A DNA stretch of 64,000 nt from Stichopus chloronotus (lineage: Eukaryota > Echinodermata > Holothuroidea > Aspidochirotida > Stichopodidae): assembly GCA_021234535.1 (NCBI GenBank), contig CM037843.1, positions 5,908,820 to 5,972,819 of the forward strand. Direction: 5' to 3'. Both the position numbers and the translations under genes were made by a program. The notes under the pieces are model-generated. The model saw only the letters and a list, made by a program, of their open reading frames with translations. It made no database searches and was not told the origin of the DNA. This document shows, piece by piece, positions 14,366 to 28,500 of the stretch (within the stretch, counting starts at the first letter, position 1; every line of letters begins with the position of its first letter).

Positions 14366-15829
14366 CTGAAAATCAATTAAGAGATGCAACTCAATTATTG
14401 CAAAAGTTTATGCCTGTTGTCTGATGGTATAAAATCGTACGGTATATTCTGCTGCAACCTTGCTAAATTTGACTATTAAAACTTATTAGAAAAGGCAATA
14501 TTTAATTTATAATTTAATACTTTTTCTCACCATTTCGAAATAGAAATAACGTATAAGTTAGTAAAACGGAAAAGGCATTTTATTAGGTTATAATGAAAGA
14601 TCTCGACGTGGTGGCCTTTTAATATGTATATATATTTCTGAGTGTATCGTACCTTGTGGATCAATTCTTGCATTTAGTTTTCACTTAGACTTACATATTG
14701 TTGAGAGAAAGGCCTATATATGGATGGAATGTAAATTTTATGAATCAACTTTCAGCCTAACTATACCGTACACGCATCCGATAGTTATGAGGTATACAAC
14801 TAAAATTTTGAACACAGAAAATTGTTGGTGCCATGTATCAATGTGCATGTGTGTGTGTGTTTATGAACTTATGGGTGTGTGGTTTAACGAAAGAAGACAT
14901 GCATGCATGTCATTTCACCCTTATAAATAAGCACTCAGTAAAATATAGTCATAGAAGAAGAATCAAGACATTTTGCGGTGTTTTTAATTATTAGGACACA
15001 TCTTTCGCCAAGTGTAACGGATGTTGAGTTAAGTGGTGTCCTGAGTGCAAACTGTAATGGTTATCACTAAACACCGACAGCCCAGGACACGATCCGTGAC
15101 ACCACAAACCTGAGAATTCCAATGCAAATTTTCGATCGAAAAAAGTATTAAGCACGCCAGCAGGCTCCATTTCAAGTGTGTTTCTCTGAATGTATTGGCA
15201 CCATAAACCCGATCGATATACTTAAATCACCTACTTCATTATGAATTGTACTTCCTTGCCATAGTTAAACAAGACAAGCGCGCATGATATCTTCCACGGT
15301 AACTACTCATTAAGATCTCACCTAGTATTTGACAAAGGTTCCATTTCGAAACGACCGTGACATTCCTGAGTGCTACGCCCTTTTTATGATATTCGATATA
15401 ACATAACTATAGGCACTTGCATATACAGAGTGAACCTAGTGATAAATCTCTTGTATCTACACGGTACATTCGCTGTATAACCTGAAATGGTTGTAACCAT
15501 TTGCGGTATGACACAAAATACCTCTAGCAACTCGTCCTGTACTCATCGACAGCTGTAACTGTGGCTGTTTTATGAAATTGCATGAAGCGTGTATGAAACT
15601 TTGCAGCACACTGTCACTAACGATTGGTAATTAAAGCCAAATCAGTTGATGACTTAAGCAACCACCACTTGGAGGATTATGAACTATAGTGATAATCCTC
15701 TTGATTGTCTGTGAAGGTGTCAGTCAGAAACTTTTGAATAACCTTTACCGTTAAAGTCCAATCAAGTTGATATGAACCAAAGTTTCGTGAGAAGTTTTAA
15801 TCGTTTTTACAGTAGTATATACAAAATAC
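14366..15829. other. Gene-free sequence upstream of the calmodulin-like gene
   Basis: AT-rich sequence with a short GTGTGTGT run near 14850. It may contain the promoter and a first non-coding or ATG-only exon of the calmodulin-like gene, but I cannot place either. Confidence 0.4.
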
Positions 15830-17460
15830 AGAAAAATAGAGTAATGCCTTATAATACTACCAACAACTTTATCGTATCCTTAATATTTCGGACTACTTCG
15901 TCCTGACTCAGATCACCTCACTGCTCAGACGGAGTCAAGAGCTGAATGACAGCACATTGCAAAAAACAAACATTCGCTTAAACTAAGCTATGTAAATTTT
16001 TGAAGACCAGAGAGAAAAGAGATGTCTTTGTTGAGGGAGTAGTCTTTGTTCGTGCCAAGAGATATTATAAGCCAAGAGATATTACAAGATCAGCCTCTAG
16101 TCTTCTGGAAGACGATTAAAAGCTGGATTTAAAGCTGCTTTCTAATATGGAGAACTTAAGTCGGAGAGATTATGGTCTTTCGAATTGAAATGCTTTGCCA
16201 CAGTGAATAAAGACTTGTTAAGCTTAATGCTCCTTTTGTGGTTATTGTGTGAGACACAGTAGTATTTGAGGCCTGGTGTAACTGACCTTCTAGGGGAGCG
16301 GACGAGATGTGAGCAAACCAAGCACCTTGGACTTTTGCAGGTGACGTAACCATGGATAGACTCACTATTGGGCGAAGTGGGAGGAGTCCTAACTAGTGTC
16401 GATCTTATCATCCTTGGTTTGTGTGAAAGCGACCATTTAGATCGTGAAAAAGTTTCTCAGGAGCGAGGTCAGAGGCTAGAGAATTCCCCAAGATTTGTTA
16501 TATATTTGTGAAGGGGAAGAAGGAACTAGAGGTACTTATAGGGTAATATGTCTAACTTTTTTGTTCTGTGGTGGTATGAAAGTAGGTTGGGTCTACAGCA
16601 CTTAATTCTTTCCAACTGAGAACATAATAATCGGTAAGGGCATCCCCCTTTGAGAAAGAAGCTCATAAGTTCAGCGGTCTTATATAGAAAAGAAAACAGT
16701 CACTAGAACAGAAACGTAGATATCTGAGAAGCTGACTGTAGACTGTAGATATATTCGTATGCTGTGAGTGCAAACTGTTCAACTGGTGATATTAGTGACT
16801 ATCCGTAGGCTTAGCATACACAATGGTCTCTACTGTGTGAAAGGAAACATAATCCGTAAAACTTTCAGTGGTGAATTTTATGGACTTATGAAATTCATAT
16901 GCAAATGAGAAGTTGTTAAGTTCTTTTTTCACCCTTATCCCATAGCATGAAAATGTCGTCTATATAACGTACATAGAATAATGGTTGGTAAGGGAACAAT
17001 GTAAGGATCGACATCCTGTTCCAGGAAGTGGAACAAAATATTAGCATAAAAAAGAGTCATTCTGATCCCGATGCTTTAAAGTGCGTTTGATTTGGAGGTA
17101 ATGGCGGTCATTAAAGACAAAATTGCTGTGCTCGAGATAAACTTGATTAGGCCCTAATTGTGAAAGTTCACTATACTCTCGTTTTCGGGGATATTAGCAT
17201 AGGCCTATATAGGGCGGAAATGGTTATGGTGTAACAATTGGTCCACATAGACCGAAATTCATCCCATTAAGTGCCTATACCAGAAACACTCGGTCTACCC
17301 GGGCCAAGAATAGGTTTTGGACTTGTGATTTCGAACATCTCGTGATCTTGAAAATCGTCATTAGGTTATCAAGTCGTCATTATTAGGTTATCAAGTAAAA
17401 GAATAATACCTTCATCAGTTTTGTCAGTTCGTCAAGCGAGCATATCACAGTGGAACCCTT
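15830..17460 (-). pseudogene. Broken Penelope-like retroelement
   Basis: Read on the - strand, 17320-17280 or so gives GRPSVSGIGT, the PGRPIVSG motif of Penelope-type reverse transcriptases. Then 16969-16940 gives RYIDDIFMLW, the catalytic YIDD box. Further on, 16411-16142 gives an open frame with PRCLVCSHL and VAKHFNSKDHNLSDL, typical of the Cys-rich and GIY-YIG C-terminal part of these elements. The order is right, but stops and frameshifts interrupt it, and the stretch that should hold the GIY and YIG motifs appears lost between the two C-terminal blocks. The outer limits are approximate. Confidence 0.8.
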
Positions 17461-18629
17461 TTTTTTTTGTGGGGTGAATAGCCCTTGCGAACTTGCGATA
17501 TATTGGTGAAATTTGCGGACATTTTGAATGAATGAATATGAAAATATTTATCTATATGTTGTTGTTTACTACCGTGTCGTATGTAATCCTACGTATCTAA
17601 CAAGTTAATGAATCAGACATGAAAGAAACTTCACAAGTATCCATAAGTTTATCATCGAAAAGGAAACATACAAACGTTACCACAAAAGTTAACCAACTTA
17701 ATCACAACTTTAAAATGTTCAATTCTTTTGGATGACTCACCAAGTTTCCAGACTTTGTCTCTTCTCGATTTACGCCAACTCCTTCCATGGTTGAAAACAA
17801 CATGAAAATGTAGATATTTCTCCTTCCAATTAATATTTTATTTTGCCTCAAAGAGCCAAAAATGTTCCTCGAGAAGTACAGTGACGTTGGACGTTTAATT
17901 ACACACGATCTCATAAATCGTCATATTTTACAAGTTACAGCTGTGAAATACACTTCAGGAAAGTGTACATGGTCACTGGTATATCGCGTTAGCAAGGCCG
18001 TGACACAATCCCATGGAACGCCGACATTGACAAGCGGCATTCGAATCATACGTGCTTATATTTACTCGAAAATCATGTCGATGTGGCTGGGAAAGTGCTT
18101 GCCAGCAATTTTAAACGAATACGTTCAACACTTTACACTTTACAACCACTCTATGTCTCTGTCTCTCTCTATTCCCGTGTGCAATATCATACACGACGGT
18201 TGTGTTTCTGTATAAACATGCAGTATATAATTATGCATGCCTCCATGACTGGAAACCTGGTAAAATTACGCTGAGAGAAATAAAATGCTGGTAGATTGAT
18301 ATGCAGACTGGGGAAACAGGTATGGTTGACAAGGGGGGTGAGGTAGCAACGCCAAGCGAACAATACACTCATATATTACTTAAATTTCATTTATTCCATT
18401 TCACTGAAACAAACTTAAAAACAACGTTTGCGTAGGCCTATCTACAATCCATTTCATATCTCATAATCCATACTTCTCTATAGTCTTTTCTTTACCTCTG
18501 CTTGTGACTTATTTTTCAGATTTTCGCACGAAGGAATACGGTGATTTGAAAAAAAAAGAACGATCAAACGTTTTTACCATAAACGTAAATGTACGGGTAA
18601 TAAAATTACCCTAACATACAGAAATAAGT
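17461..18629. other. Gene-free sequence
   Basis: Contains a 117-codon open frame (17862-18215, +) without a recognisable domain and without splice or codon evidence. I see nothing else here. Confidence 0.35.
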
Positions 18630-18635
18630 CTATAG

Positions 18636-18793
18636 GCAAATATATATATATAGGTATATATATAGGTATATATATAGGTATATATATAGGTATATATATA
18701 GGTATATATATATAGGTATATATATAGGTATATATATAGGTATATATAGGTATATATATAGGTATATATAGGTATATATATATATATATATAA
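18636..18793. repeat. (GGTATATATATA)n minisatellite
   Basis: About thirteen units of GGTATATA followed by two to four extra bases, then a pure TA run. The TA length between GG steps varies (8 to 12 bases), as expected from slippage. Confidence 0.95.
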
Positions 18794-19130
18794 AGTTCAA
18801 CGTAAACTCAATTAAAATGGCTAGGTCTCTGTTAAGGCCCCTCGTATGGCTATTGATGCGTAGGGTTATCCTTACATTCAGCAGCTTTAAGTTTCTCGCC
18901 ACTCTTTACGTTGCCTTCCCAGATCTAGATTTTAAGAAGAATTATTATGTGTCCCTGGGAGGAAAAGTGTTTGGCTACAGACTATCCCTTGAGCTGTTGT
19001 AAAAAAGTGTGTTTTTTGGTTGTTAAAACAAAATCGGAATTTCGTCTCCGTTTCTCCAACACAATTGCCGTCAGTGCATTTATTGCAAAAAAGTAAGTAG
19101 ACTATATTGGCAGAATCGCAGTAGTCCTGG

Positions 19131-19145
19131 GAGGGGGGGGGGGCG
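19131..19145. repeat. Poly(G) tract
   Basis: A G-run of about 10-12 bases ending GCGGG. It is one of more than twenty such tracts in the window. Confidence 0.8.
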
Positions 19146-19419
19146 GGTCACAGGGAAGGAAGCACAGAAGTGCTGACATATTTGGCTGTATGGTTTGTTG
19201 TAAAGAGAGTTACCTGTGGGAGCTAGTGGCCTTGGAATTTGGCTTCTTTCAAGAATTTTTCTGAGGTATGGGTGCTGTTTGAAAGATAGAACGGGCGCCT
19301 GGTTAAAACGCCCTCTAATCCGCCCGTCATTTTGGAGGATACCCCACAGAGTTTGAAGGCTCTGAAAAATTTCTCACATTGGGTTGACAATAAGTAGTGA
19401 AGGGAATCCTTAGGGGAAA

Positions 19420-19430
19420 CTTAGCTACTG

Positions 19431-19508
<78 letters not shown>

Positions 19509-19520
19509 CAGTAGGCTAAG
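19420..19520. repeat. TA microsatellite inside an inverted repeat (long hairpin)
   Basis: The left arm CTTAGCTACTGAATAATATA and the right arm TATTATTCAGTAGGCTAAG are reverse complements with one extra base. Between them are about 35 TA units. The whole 101 nt can fold on itself. Confidence 0.9.
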
Positions 19521-20399
19521 TTCATATCAATAATTGAACATTTGTACTTTTCTACAACTACACGCATACCTCAAAGATCAGATCACTTAATCGACACCAA
19601 AGTGAGTCTTTAATTTTTCTTTCAGTGGGCATCCGTTGACGCATTTCCGACAGAAGGGTTCTTTTGAAAGTCGACAGTTTCTTTTTAGACAGACGTAAGT
19701 GCTTGTTTTGTTTTTTCTCTTTTTATTGCTTATTCCTTGTAGTTATTTTTGGTACATTGACCTTCGCTTAATACAGCCTCCTTTGTGCTATGAGGAATCT
19801 CGTTTGACAATGCTTAGGGACTGCATAACCAATGTCAAGATGTGGCGCCATTTTCAGCCTAAAAGGGTTGGTATCAACGTTGAGACAATCTAACTTTTGA
19901 CATATATCACCTGGATGTTGTTGGGTGTCCAATGACTCCATGCATGTAGTAGCCAATCATGGCAGCACCTCTTTGGCGGACGTCCCTGAATGACCACCGC
20001 CCACCCCCCTCCGTATTTTTTCGTAGCGAGTAGCTGAACGAAAAAAAAACCTCGTCCGCCACTCGAGGTATACATGTAACTGTTATAAGAGCTCCACGAG
20101 AAGACAATTTAAAGTCAGCAATGACTGAACATAAAAGAGTAGGTTTAACTTTTGTAATGTCTTTCCTGTTACACTACTTTTTAAACTTAACCAATGGTTC
20201 CAGGGGCTTAAATCATAATTATAAATGTCGGTAGATGCTAGTTATTTCCTTTATTTTGTCATTTAGCAACCGTCACCATTCTTTCACCCCATACATGGCG
20301 CTGCCATGCATGGCACATGCAAAGAAAATAGTTTTAATCATTGTTAAACCGTTCAGTTTCCATTAGTAAATACCAGCAATGTCTTCATCTCCTCAAAAC

Positions 20400-20660
20400 A
20401 TTATGCATGAATTACGGAACATGGATCGTTTGATTTATTTAACATTTGTTTGAACAAACTTTAAACTTGAGCAACAAATAACTGAATTCTGTCTGCAAGA
20501 AGCTTATTTCTTAAAGCGAAGGCTACTGTACTACCTAATTTTGAATAATCTATTATTCAGGGCCCATAAATATTGTTGTGTTTTTTTTTAAATAACATGG
20601 TGTTCTCCCTGTTAGACAAACACAATATTTCCCTTTAAAATAGGAAACACGTGATACGGT
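20400..20660. repeat. Dispersed repeat, copy 1 (also at 31540-31770)
   Basis: Shared words in order: TTGAGCAACAAAT.ACTGAATT, CTTATTTCTT.AA, TA.GATT.CC/TATTCAGGG-like spacing, AAACA.ACAATATTTCCCTT. The copies are diverged. No coding frame was found. Confidence 0.6.
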
Positions 20661-21964
20661 TCGATTTCGAAGGACATTGCATGTAACCGTCTGTTTGCTT
20701 GATTTCCCGAAAGGGACATCTACGGAGTTGTACGTGTCGACTGAGCAAAAATTTGAAAGGGACAGTGGATTGTAAAGTCGAAAGTGACTTTGAACCTCAT
20801 TTCAGGGCTGGTCGCCAATGGCCACACACAAGACGACCGCAACCCCGTGTTGTCTCTCTTGTAAGTCATGTGTAACCATATAGATAAGCTGTGCAAAGTC
20901 AAAGACTTTGTTGTTTGTTAGTTGACTGCTTTGTTGCGGTGTCTGGAAGAACTGTTGCATATTGCACTAGGGATATGTGGTACAGTTCACATACCCTCCC
21001 CTCTCCCTCCAGAAATGTAGTACAATATGTTCTGAAAAAGGTTGAAAATGTTAATGACATATACAGCAACATTGTTTTAAATGTTCGATCATCTTGCATT
21101 CTCCTTTGGAGATTTCTTATAATTATTAATGCTCTACTTCATGGTTGAAGAGCCCAGCGTTTGCTAATTTGTCACAACTAGGGTGTTGGTATATGCCGGA
21201 GGCCACGATTCAGTGCTAAAAGCAAGAGACGTTCGATTCGATAAGTTAGCTGAAACTACACAACAACAAACGATAAAACAACAGCAATTAAGCAACAAAG
21301 TTTAAACTATTAATTATTCATCTTTTCTTCCGTAATCTCAAATATTCCTCACAACAAGAAAACAGATAATCCTTACCTACAAATAATAGTCATTTTTTTA
21401 TTCGTTTAATTTTGTTTACTAATTGATTACCACTGGAAGTCATTTAATGGGTCCTTGGATGTATAGCAATACACAGAAGCATACCACTTTTATAAGTCTG
21501 TTTTGCCTATAGTGTATTTTTCTTTAAACATCTTTTTTACTATACGTGAGATTGGCGGTGTCATTTCAGGGACATTCGCTGCACGCTGCGATCACGGAGA
21601 TAATGAGAATAGTGTGTGAAACCATCGAGTACGTGATAAGTTGCTGTACTCTAAACCTCAGCGAGCATCATAGTAAAAGCATTCCGTTGCACACTTTACT
21701 TTAATTCGACGAACTTTGTTTCAATCTCTTTTTATAAGGGTACAAAAGAATATTTTATACAATCATTATCATATAAAAGAGCTCGTGGAGTGACAACATG
21801 AAGATCACGAGAGCTTGTTTCCGCTGCCACCCGGACACACATGCACAAAACAAACATAGATACAAAAGACGTTACACAAAAGAAAATAAACACATAGAAA
21901 GTAAGCACAAGGAAATAGAAACAAAAGAATAACACTTAGCTGTGATAGTTCATAATGAGATAAT
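20661..21964. other. Gene-free sequence
   Basis: No recognisable gene, repeat family or RNA. Short open frames only. Confidence 0.35.
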
Positions 21965-22127
21965 TTTTGAGATTTTTTTTTTTTTTTGTGAATGTGTAAA
22001 GTGTTTTACACTCCTTAATATGGGTGAGGAAGGTGTTCCAGACTTTGGTCTTAACAAAAAGGATGGCAAACTGCGAAGTCCTATGTCGGAAATATGGTAT
22101 ATGTAGGTTATTCGAAGAGCGACTAGG

Positions 22128-22537
22128 TTAGGAGAGCATACTGCTGTGAAACTGGAAGTAATGTCTGACGATGGACGGAGAAATAAAGTTTAAACAGTTG
22201 AAAATGAAAATAGCTACATAGTGACGGATTAAGTCACATAAACTGAGTTCACTCAGATTGACAAATAGAGGTGCGGTATGGTGGAAGCAGTCTACATTAT
22301 ACGTGCAACGGATTGCACGTTTCTGTAAAATGAAAAGAGGTTGTAACCTCCGAGGCATAAGTGCTGCCCCGAAACAATATTACAGATAACTAAGATAAGA
22401 GGAAGAATGAGTGAATGATACAAGGAGACCATGATGCATCTGTGAAGGACGTGAAAAAGCCGATTTAATATTCCTAAACCTTTAGAGATTTTAGTACTGA
22501 TGTCATACGGTCTAAGAATAAATATTTCACAAAGCAA
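22128..22537 (-). pseudogene. 3' fragment of a non-LTR retrotransposon (CR1/L2-like) reverse transcriptase
   Basis: On the - strand one frame (22537-22292) reads KISKGLGILNRLFHVLHR and SLYHSLILPL, and an overlapping second frame (22358-22128) reads LQPLFILQKRAIRCTYN and HTAPLF. These are the usual order of motifs in the C-terminal part of LINE reverse transcriptases (thumb region). The frame change and missing upstream domains show it is a dead 5'-truncated copy. The exact clade is uncertain. Confidence 0.72.
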
Positions 22538-25500
22538 AATGAAAAAAAAAGAAGAAGAAAGTCATTACTTAGAAAACAGGCATTCCTGAAGATGTATTCA
22601 ATTTAAATCTAGCACCGCATGTAACGCCATTTTCCATGCAGTCCACCTTAATTGACTAATCGATAAATAGGCTATTCTTAGACCGCTCTTCCAGGAGGGC
22701 CATTATTCATCAGTTCCATCGATATGAGAAGTCGTTCTTATACAGGCTAACCCCAGCTTACACCCACCCACCTCCCCCCCCCCCGCTATACCAGTATAAT
22801 CTTGTAACGTCAAAAATTTTCAGATCTTGCCGTCCCCTCCCCCCCCTCCCTCAGGATAAATCCTAGCTACGCAACTGACAAGCCCACTGAATCCATATCA
22901 GACTGCAAATTAATTTAGATTGCCATTTTGTAACTGGTCGGTTGACCTTGATCGCTATCTTCAAGCGAATTGTATACGGGCAGGTTACCGTGACTCACTG
23001 TTAAACAGCAGGGGGGGGGGGGTGGGGCTGAACAGTATTGTATCCCTCAATTGCCAGTATATTGCTCTTCTCGAAAGCTCTTCAAATCATACTAGAGTGC
23101 CATTAAACAGGACTGCAATTTAAATAAAGTGTAACGCTCAACTGAACACTCACGTTGGGTCAACCTTTATCTGATCCTCCAAGAATATAAAGATGTTCCG
23201 TTGGCAGACGAATTTCATATTTTTGATGATGCAAATATTACTATTTTTTATTGGGCAGAATTTATCCTAATATACTCCGCCATGAAACAGTACATCACCA
23301 CCCCCCAACATACACACTCACTCTCCCCAGGCCAAATATCGATGATACTTATTTGTGCGAGGTTATTTTCAGCAACCTGCCTGAGCTCTAGGCTGACTAC
23401 TGATTCACATTGAAGGGAGATGCATATACGATGTGTATATGCATATAGGTGTATTGTGAGCAATGCTTTGATAAGCTACGCTGGTTTTTCATATCAAAGT
23501 ATATTCTTTTTTATCATCACTTTCATTGACATGATGTAGTCAAAATTTTGATCCCCTTGTGGGCCCCTCTGGTCCGGCTACACTGAAACCATTTTATTTG
23601 TTAACAACTGCATATTAAAACCGCCGGAACTGTGCTCAAATTCGGATTCATGGCACACACCGGTGCTTGGTCTTTCTTTCACTAGTATTTTTACATGAGT
23701 ACATTACTATAGCACAAATGTGTCAAGCAATTCAGACCAAGACTATTGTTATGGCTTTATCTTAGCACAAGTAAGTAGGATAAGGCTACCATTACATTTA
23801 AGAAGAGTGCCATTTATCTGGGTATTGACGTAACGATTTTACCCACAGTAAGAAAAACGTATCTAGCTTAGATGAAAAAGGCTGTGACTCAGTGTAATTG
23901 TAATACAGACTTCGACAGTGAAATAGTTCTATTCCCACAATTCACGGCTTAAAAATAGCTCGAAAAATCATGAAGTAACTAAGGGACGTAGTGATATGTG
24001 CACAATGAAATATTTAGGGGAGGGGTAAGGATGAACCTTAGTCAATTTATGTCCTTCATCACTCAGTTGAGTGAGATACAAGTTCTCAATCTGAATAAAA
24101 AAGATTCCAAAACGAAGGGTTAACCTTTCCGTAGATCACTTTCCGTTCCCTCATATAACTATCCGAGTCAGATACATGACCCCATATCAATACCAAAAAT
24201 AGATACATAATGCAACACATATCGATTCTCTTTGGAATAGTCACATGGATTTGCGATCCAGTAGGTAACTCACAAACTTGGTAACGAGTTTAAGTTCGTG
24301 AAGAGCCTGCGTAGCACACTGTGGCTGCCGCCCTCATTGGCAACGACAAAAAGGGAAAACAAAAACAAAAGAAAGAAATTTGTCCGCTAGACCGGCCGAG
24401 GGACTGCTAATTGGATCCAAATAAATAACCAGCATATATTTTCGAGTAGTAATCGTAAATAACCTACAGACCAGCAAATAAATCTAGTTTGATGAAAAAT
24501 TATCGACTTCTATATAAACCAGGATACAATCGTACCCTCTATGACTGACTAGCATATCAGGGACGTGTAGAACGAGTTAATGAAAATAAGATAAAAAATG
24601 AGATATAAATACTGTAGTTGAGACAAAACAATATAAAAGTTGAAATATTGATGCTGCAGTAGAGACAATAACAAATTTGGCATCCATGTGATAGAGAAAG
24701 TATGTCAAATTTAATACAAAGTTCACTAAGTTGTCAGCACATTTCAACATGAAACTGTTGTTTATCCTATTCATCGTAGTATGTTAACCGTCATCAAGTT
24801 TCAAATAGTGGAAGTTTCCGCTAACTTCTGGCAAAGACCATTATACATCTTATACTCTTCCAGTCTCCCCATAGTAAATCTAATCTACCCTCAAACGAGT
24901 TGTTTCATAGACGAAGGGAGGTGGACTCAGGGGTTAAAGTATCCTAATGTAGTTTCTAGCGTGAGACGAAGACTAAGACTGGAAACATGTATAGTCCAGT
25001 CACTTCCGTAATGTGATTGTGTGGATCTGACTATATATCCTAATTTAATCATTTGTCCTAATGAAAGTTCGATTTCACTTCTCTTTTTCTTTTTGTTCAC
25101 TTTTCAGTCTGTGGACTTTGAATGCATCTCCTGTTTTACCCAAAATGTCAGCCTCCAACCACAAACGGTACCGAAAATGAAATCACAAGACATCCCAATG
25201 ATCTGCTCCGTATCAAAACGTATACTGATATTGTCCCTCTTCCACACACAGCTATAACTTTGTTGCTTCGACAAAGTGGATCACATGAGAGGGTCGAATT
25301 TGAAGATTATTTGTAAAATCATGCCGTAAGAATACATTAGTTCAAATTCGACATTTACTTGTATTCACTTGACATCCGGTTACTTGTTCTATTGTCAGGC
25401 AGTATGGATTGGTGTGCGCATGCTCTGTGCACCAAGTGATAGATAATGGACATCAACTTAATGGTAGTTAATTCAGTTACGCAACGCGACGAACACCGAT

Positions 25501-28500
25501 TACGAATGTCAGAGACCTTTTTCGAAGTGAGTGAATAGTTTTGATTTGTTATTATTTAAACCAGCATTAATTTAAATATCCATCAACAAAGACTGATAAA
25601 AGCGTTCCCAAAGATACCACGTGGTTGGTGAAGACCAAGTGACATCATACATGCATATAGAGCTGTTTTCACTCAGAACACGGAGTCTATATCACAATCC
25701 GTTGTTGGCATTGTGAATTGTGTTAATTTTTGAGATGCAACTTTTCAAAGGTCGGTGAAAATGCAAAACCGATGAGATGGCAACATGTTGCACAGCGTCA
25801 GTATTTCTTTTGATTGATCTACATAGATTGTATCTTAAGCAGAATTTGCTGTTTGAAGAAAGAAAAAAAAAGACTTAAAGGTTAATCTTCCATCAGTCAC
25901 ATTTCCATTGAATACCAATCTGGAAAATAACGTATACACTTTCATTTCAGGAGAAATTTCATCAATTATATTGTTACTTACGGTATAGAAGGAAGAGTAT
26001 TTTATGTTTTCTGGCTAAAAAGTTCGCAGAACCGGGCCCTGTAAATGTGGAGCATCTCTTCGTGGATACTACCATAACTAAACTCCTATGCAAATACATA
26101 TGTCTTGAAAAATGATTGCTATATTTGGACAAATAGACCATGGTAGTGCAAGTCTCATAGCTTTTTACATCTGTAAGAAGTAGTAGCCAGTCCTTTGGTG
26201 TAATTTTGAAAAAGCCGGAATAATAGCACAAATTGCTAATTTAATTAGGCTACTCCAGCTACGTGGCTTTTACTTTGGAAGTGATACTAATATTCAAAAA
26301 CAAAAGACAGTACATTCCCTCCAAAATTAAACCCTTCGGGGTGAGATACAAAAGTTTCAATTGTCCTTAAAATAAAAACATATAGTTAAATTAATTGGAT
26401 AACGTATAAGGCATGTCATATAAATCTTACCGCCTCAGTGTGAACGTCACAAATTCAGTTGCCTAGTATTTGGCTTATTTGCTTATTCATGATGCAAATG
26501 TAAAGTTGATGGATTTTGATGAAAATCGTGCTGTTCCCGACGTTTTTAATGCTTAATTCGGTCACTACTCCAAAATGTGAGTTTTCATGTCGCATGTACG
26601 TGCTTTTAAATTAAGTAGACTAGAACTCAAGAGTCAGGCTCGAGCCAAATGAAAGCAATTAACATTCGTCTGTGCATCATTCCCTCCCACTGATCTCAAG
26701 CTGTGGCCATTCTCTCCCACCCCCACCCCTTTTCCAATCAGCCACCCTAGGTACCCCCTTCTGAAATACATCAGAAGTTAAACTTGATTCTCGACGGCAG
26801 TGTAGCGCTTGTACCAGTTTCTGCGAGTATAGTCTTACACTAAAATGTGTCTGCTGCCGTTGTCGCTCTATGGTGGTTTACACTGCACTGTCAGACCGTA
26901 GGCCTCGAGAATCTTACAGAAATTAGAAACAAAGGACTACTCGACAGGATTGGTCATCTATTACTGCCACCCACTAGATCCTGATCCCCCCCCCCCTCCC
27001 TCCCCCAATCCTCCTCTGTTTACAACTGGACGGGTACGGTACTGATCTAAAGGCAAACGCATGTCATGATGCCAAAACACTATCTTGATAAGGACCGTCT
27101 GATCACAGAAGTTAAAAGAGGTTTGCTATGTACGCTCGCTATACATCCGGCGGTGTAAAAAATAGAAAACTCTGCTAACGCTATGTGTGTTCAGTATCGC
27201 TCTAAACTTCCTTCGCACAAACGGAAAACAATGCAACTGTAACAGAGGATAAACAATAGGGTTATCCTGTCATTGTATTGATGAACTTCGACCAATTCCC
27301 GGTCATTATTTACCAGTCCCTTTTTTATTTCTTCGTCGTCTATCGTGACATCGTTAGGTAATCATGATAGAGGATTTCGATAAAGATCACAATTAAAGGG
27401 ACTTTTCAATTAACACTCTTGCACTGCACGGTGACATTACGGCGACGTTTTGATGGTAGGCAGTGTGAATTTACTAAGCGGCAGGAATAAGCACACAAAC
27501 ACGTACGACGTCTCGTCATCAATTTGAACGTATTCTGCTGGTAGGTAAGTAAATTAGTATAGCCACAGTATGTCAATATCTACCCGGAATGTTACGATAT
27601 ATTTACCTAAAGCACATTGGCATAGTCGCAGTTACATCGCAGTTATACCTTACCGCAAATATTGCATGTAGTACGTTAAATGACGAAAGGCAGCTGTAAA
27701 AGATTCAACCGCGCGTAGCATCCAAGCTGATGTAACCTAGCTCATTCTTCACCAAATATATATGTCCACCCCCCTTAATCCCACCGCACATGTCACTTTT
27801 GACGCAGGCCTAGAGCATACTGTAGAGATCCTTCAGTACCGTAGGTATTCACTCAAGCTCATATTCATAGATTTTTCTTCTTAAGTAGGATAGGTACCTC
27901 ACCGTTGTCATATAAGGTTATACAATGAGGTTACCTAGAGGTAATTCAACATGTTGCCATGGTAATAAGATTTCTGGCCCTCATTATGCTCTTCCTCTCC
28001 CGGCCTACCCTTACGCATTACAGTGTTAAATATAATATTAGCCTAAATATGCTAAATATGTCCCGATCCTGAACATAAACCTATATATGCTGTGATCACG
28101 GTATGAACATACTAGGCTGGATAAACAATATGTATACATGGTAGTGTTTCAGGTACACCAAATGCATTAGTTTTGTTGTGAAGTCCTTAACATTCGCACA
28201 AGTCACGTAGCCACAAAGCAACAGACAGACAATGATCCCGATAGCTCGCAAGAAATGTATACCAGTCATAGGAGATCATTAACATATCAAAATAATATCA
28301 TCTAAATCATGGACGTGGATTGATCTCCAAAAGTGAGGGGGGGGGGGGATTTTCACGATTCACTAATCGCCGCCCTGGCTGAGGGGTCTAAGAGGAGGGG
28401 GAACCCACCCCTTCTCTTTGAGAAAGAAAAATTGGAAGGTGTCTAATGGTGCAACATTTGGTCAAAATTTACCTATATAGTGTCGATTTCATCTTTTACG

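Noticed and set aside
18630..18902. 90-codon Tyr-Ile-rich frame on the - strand
   Set aside because: Translation of the GGTATATATATA minisatellite.
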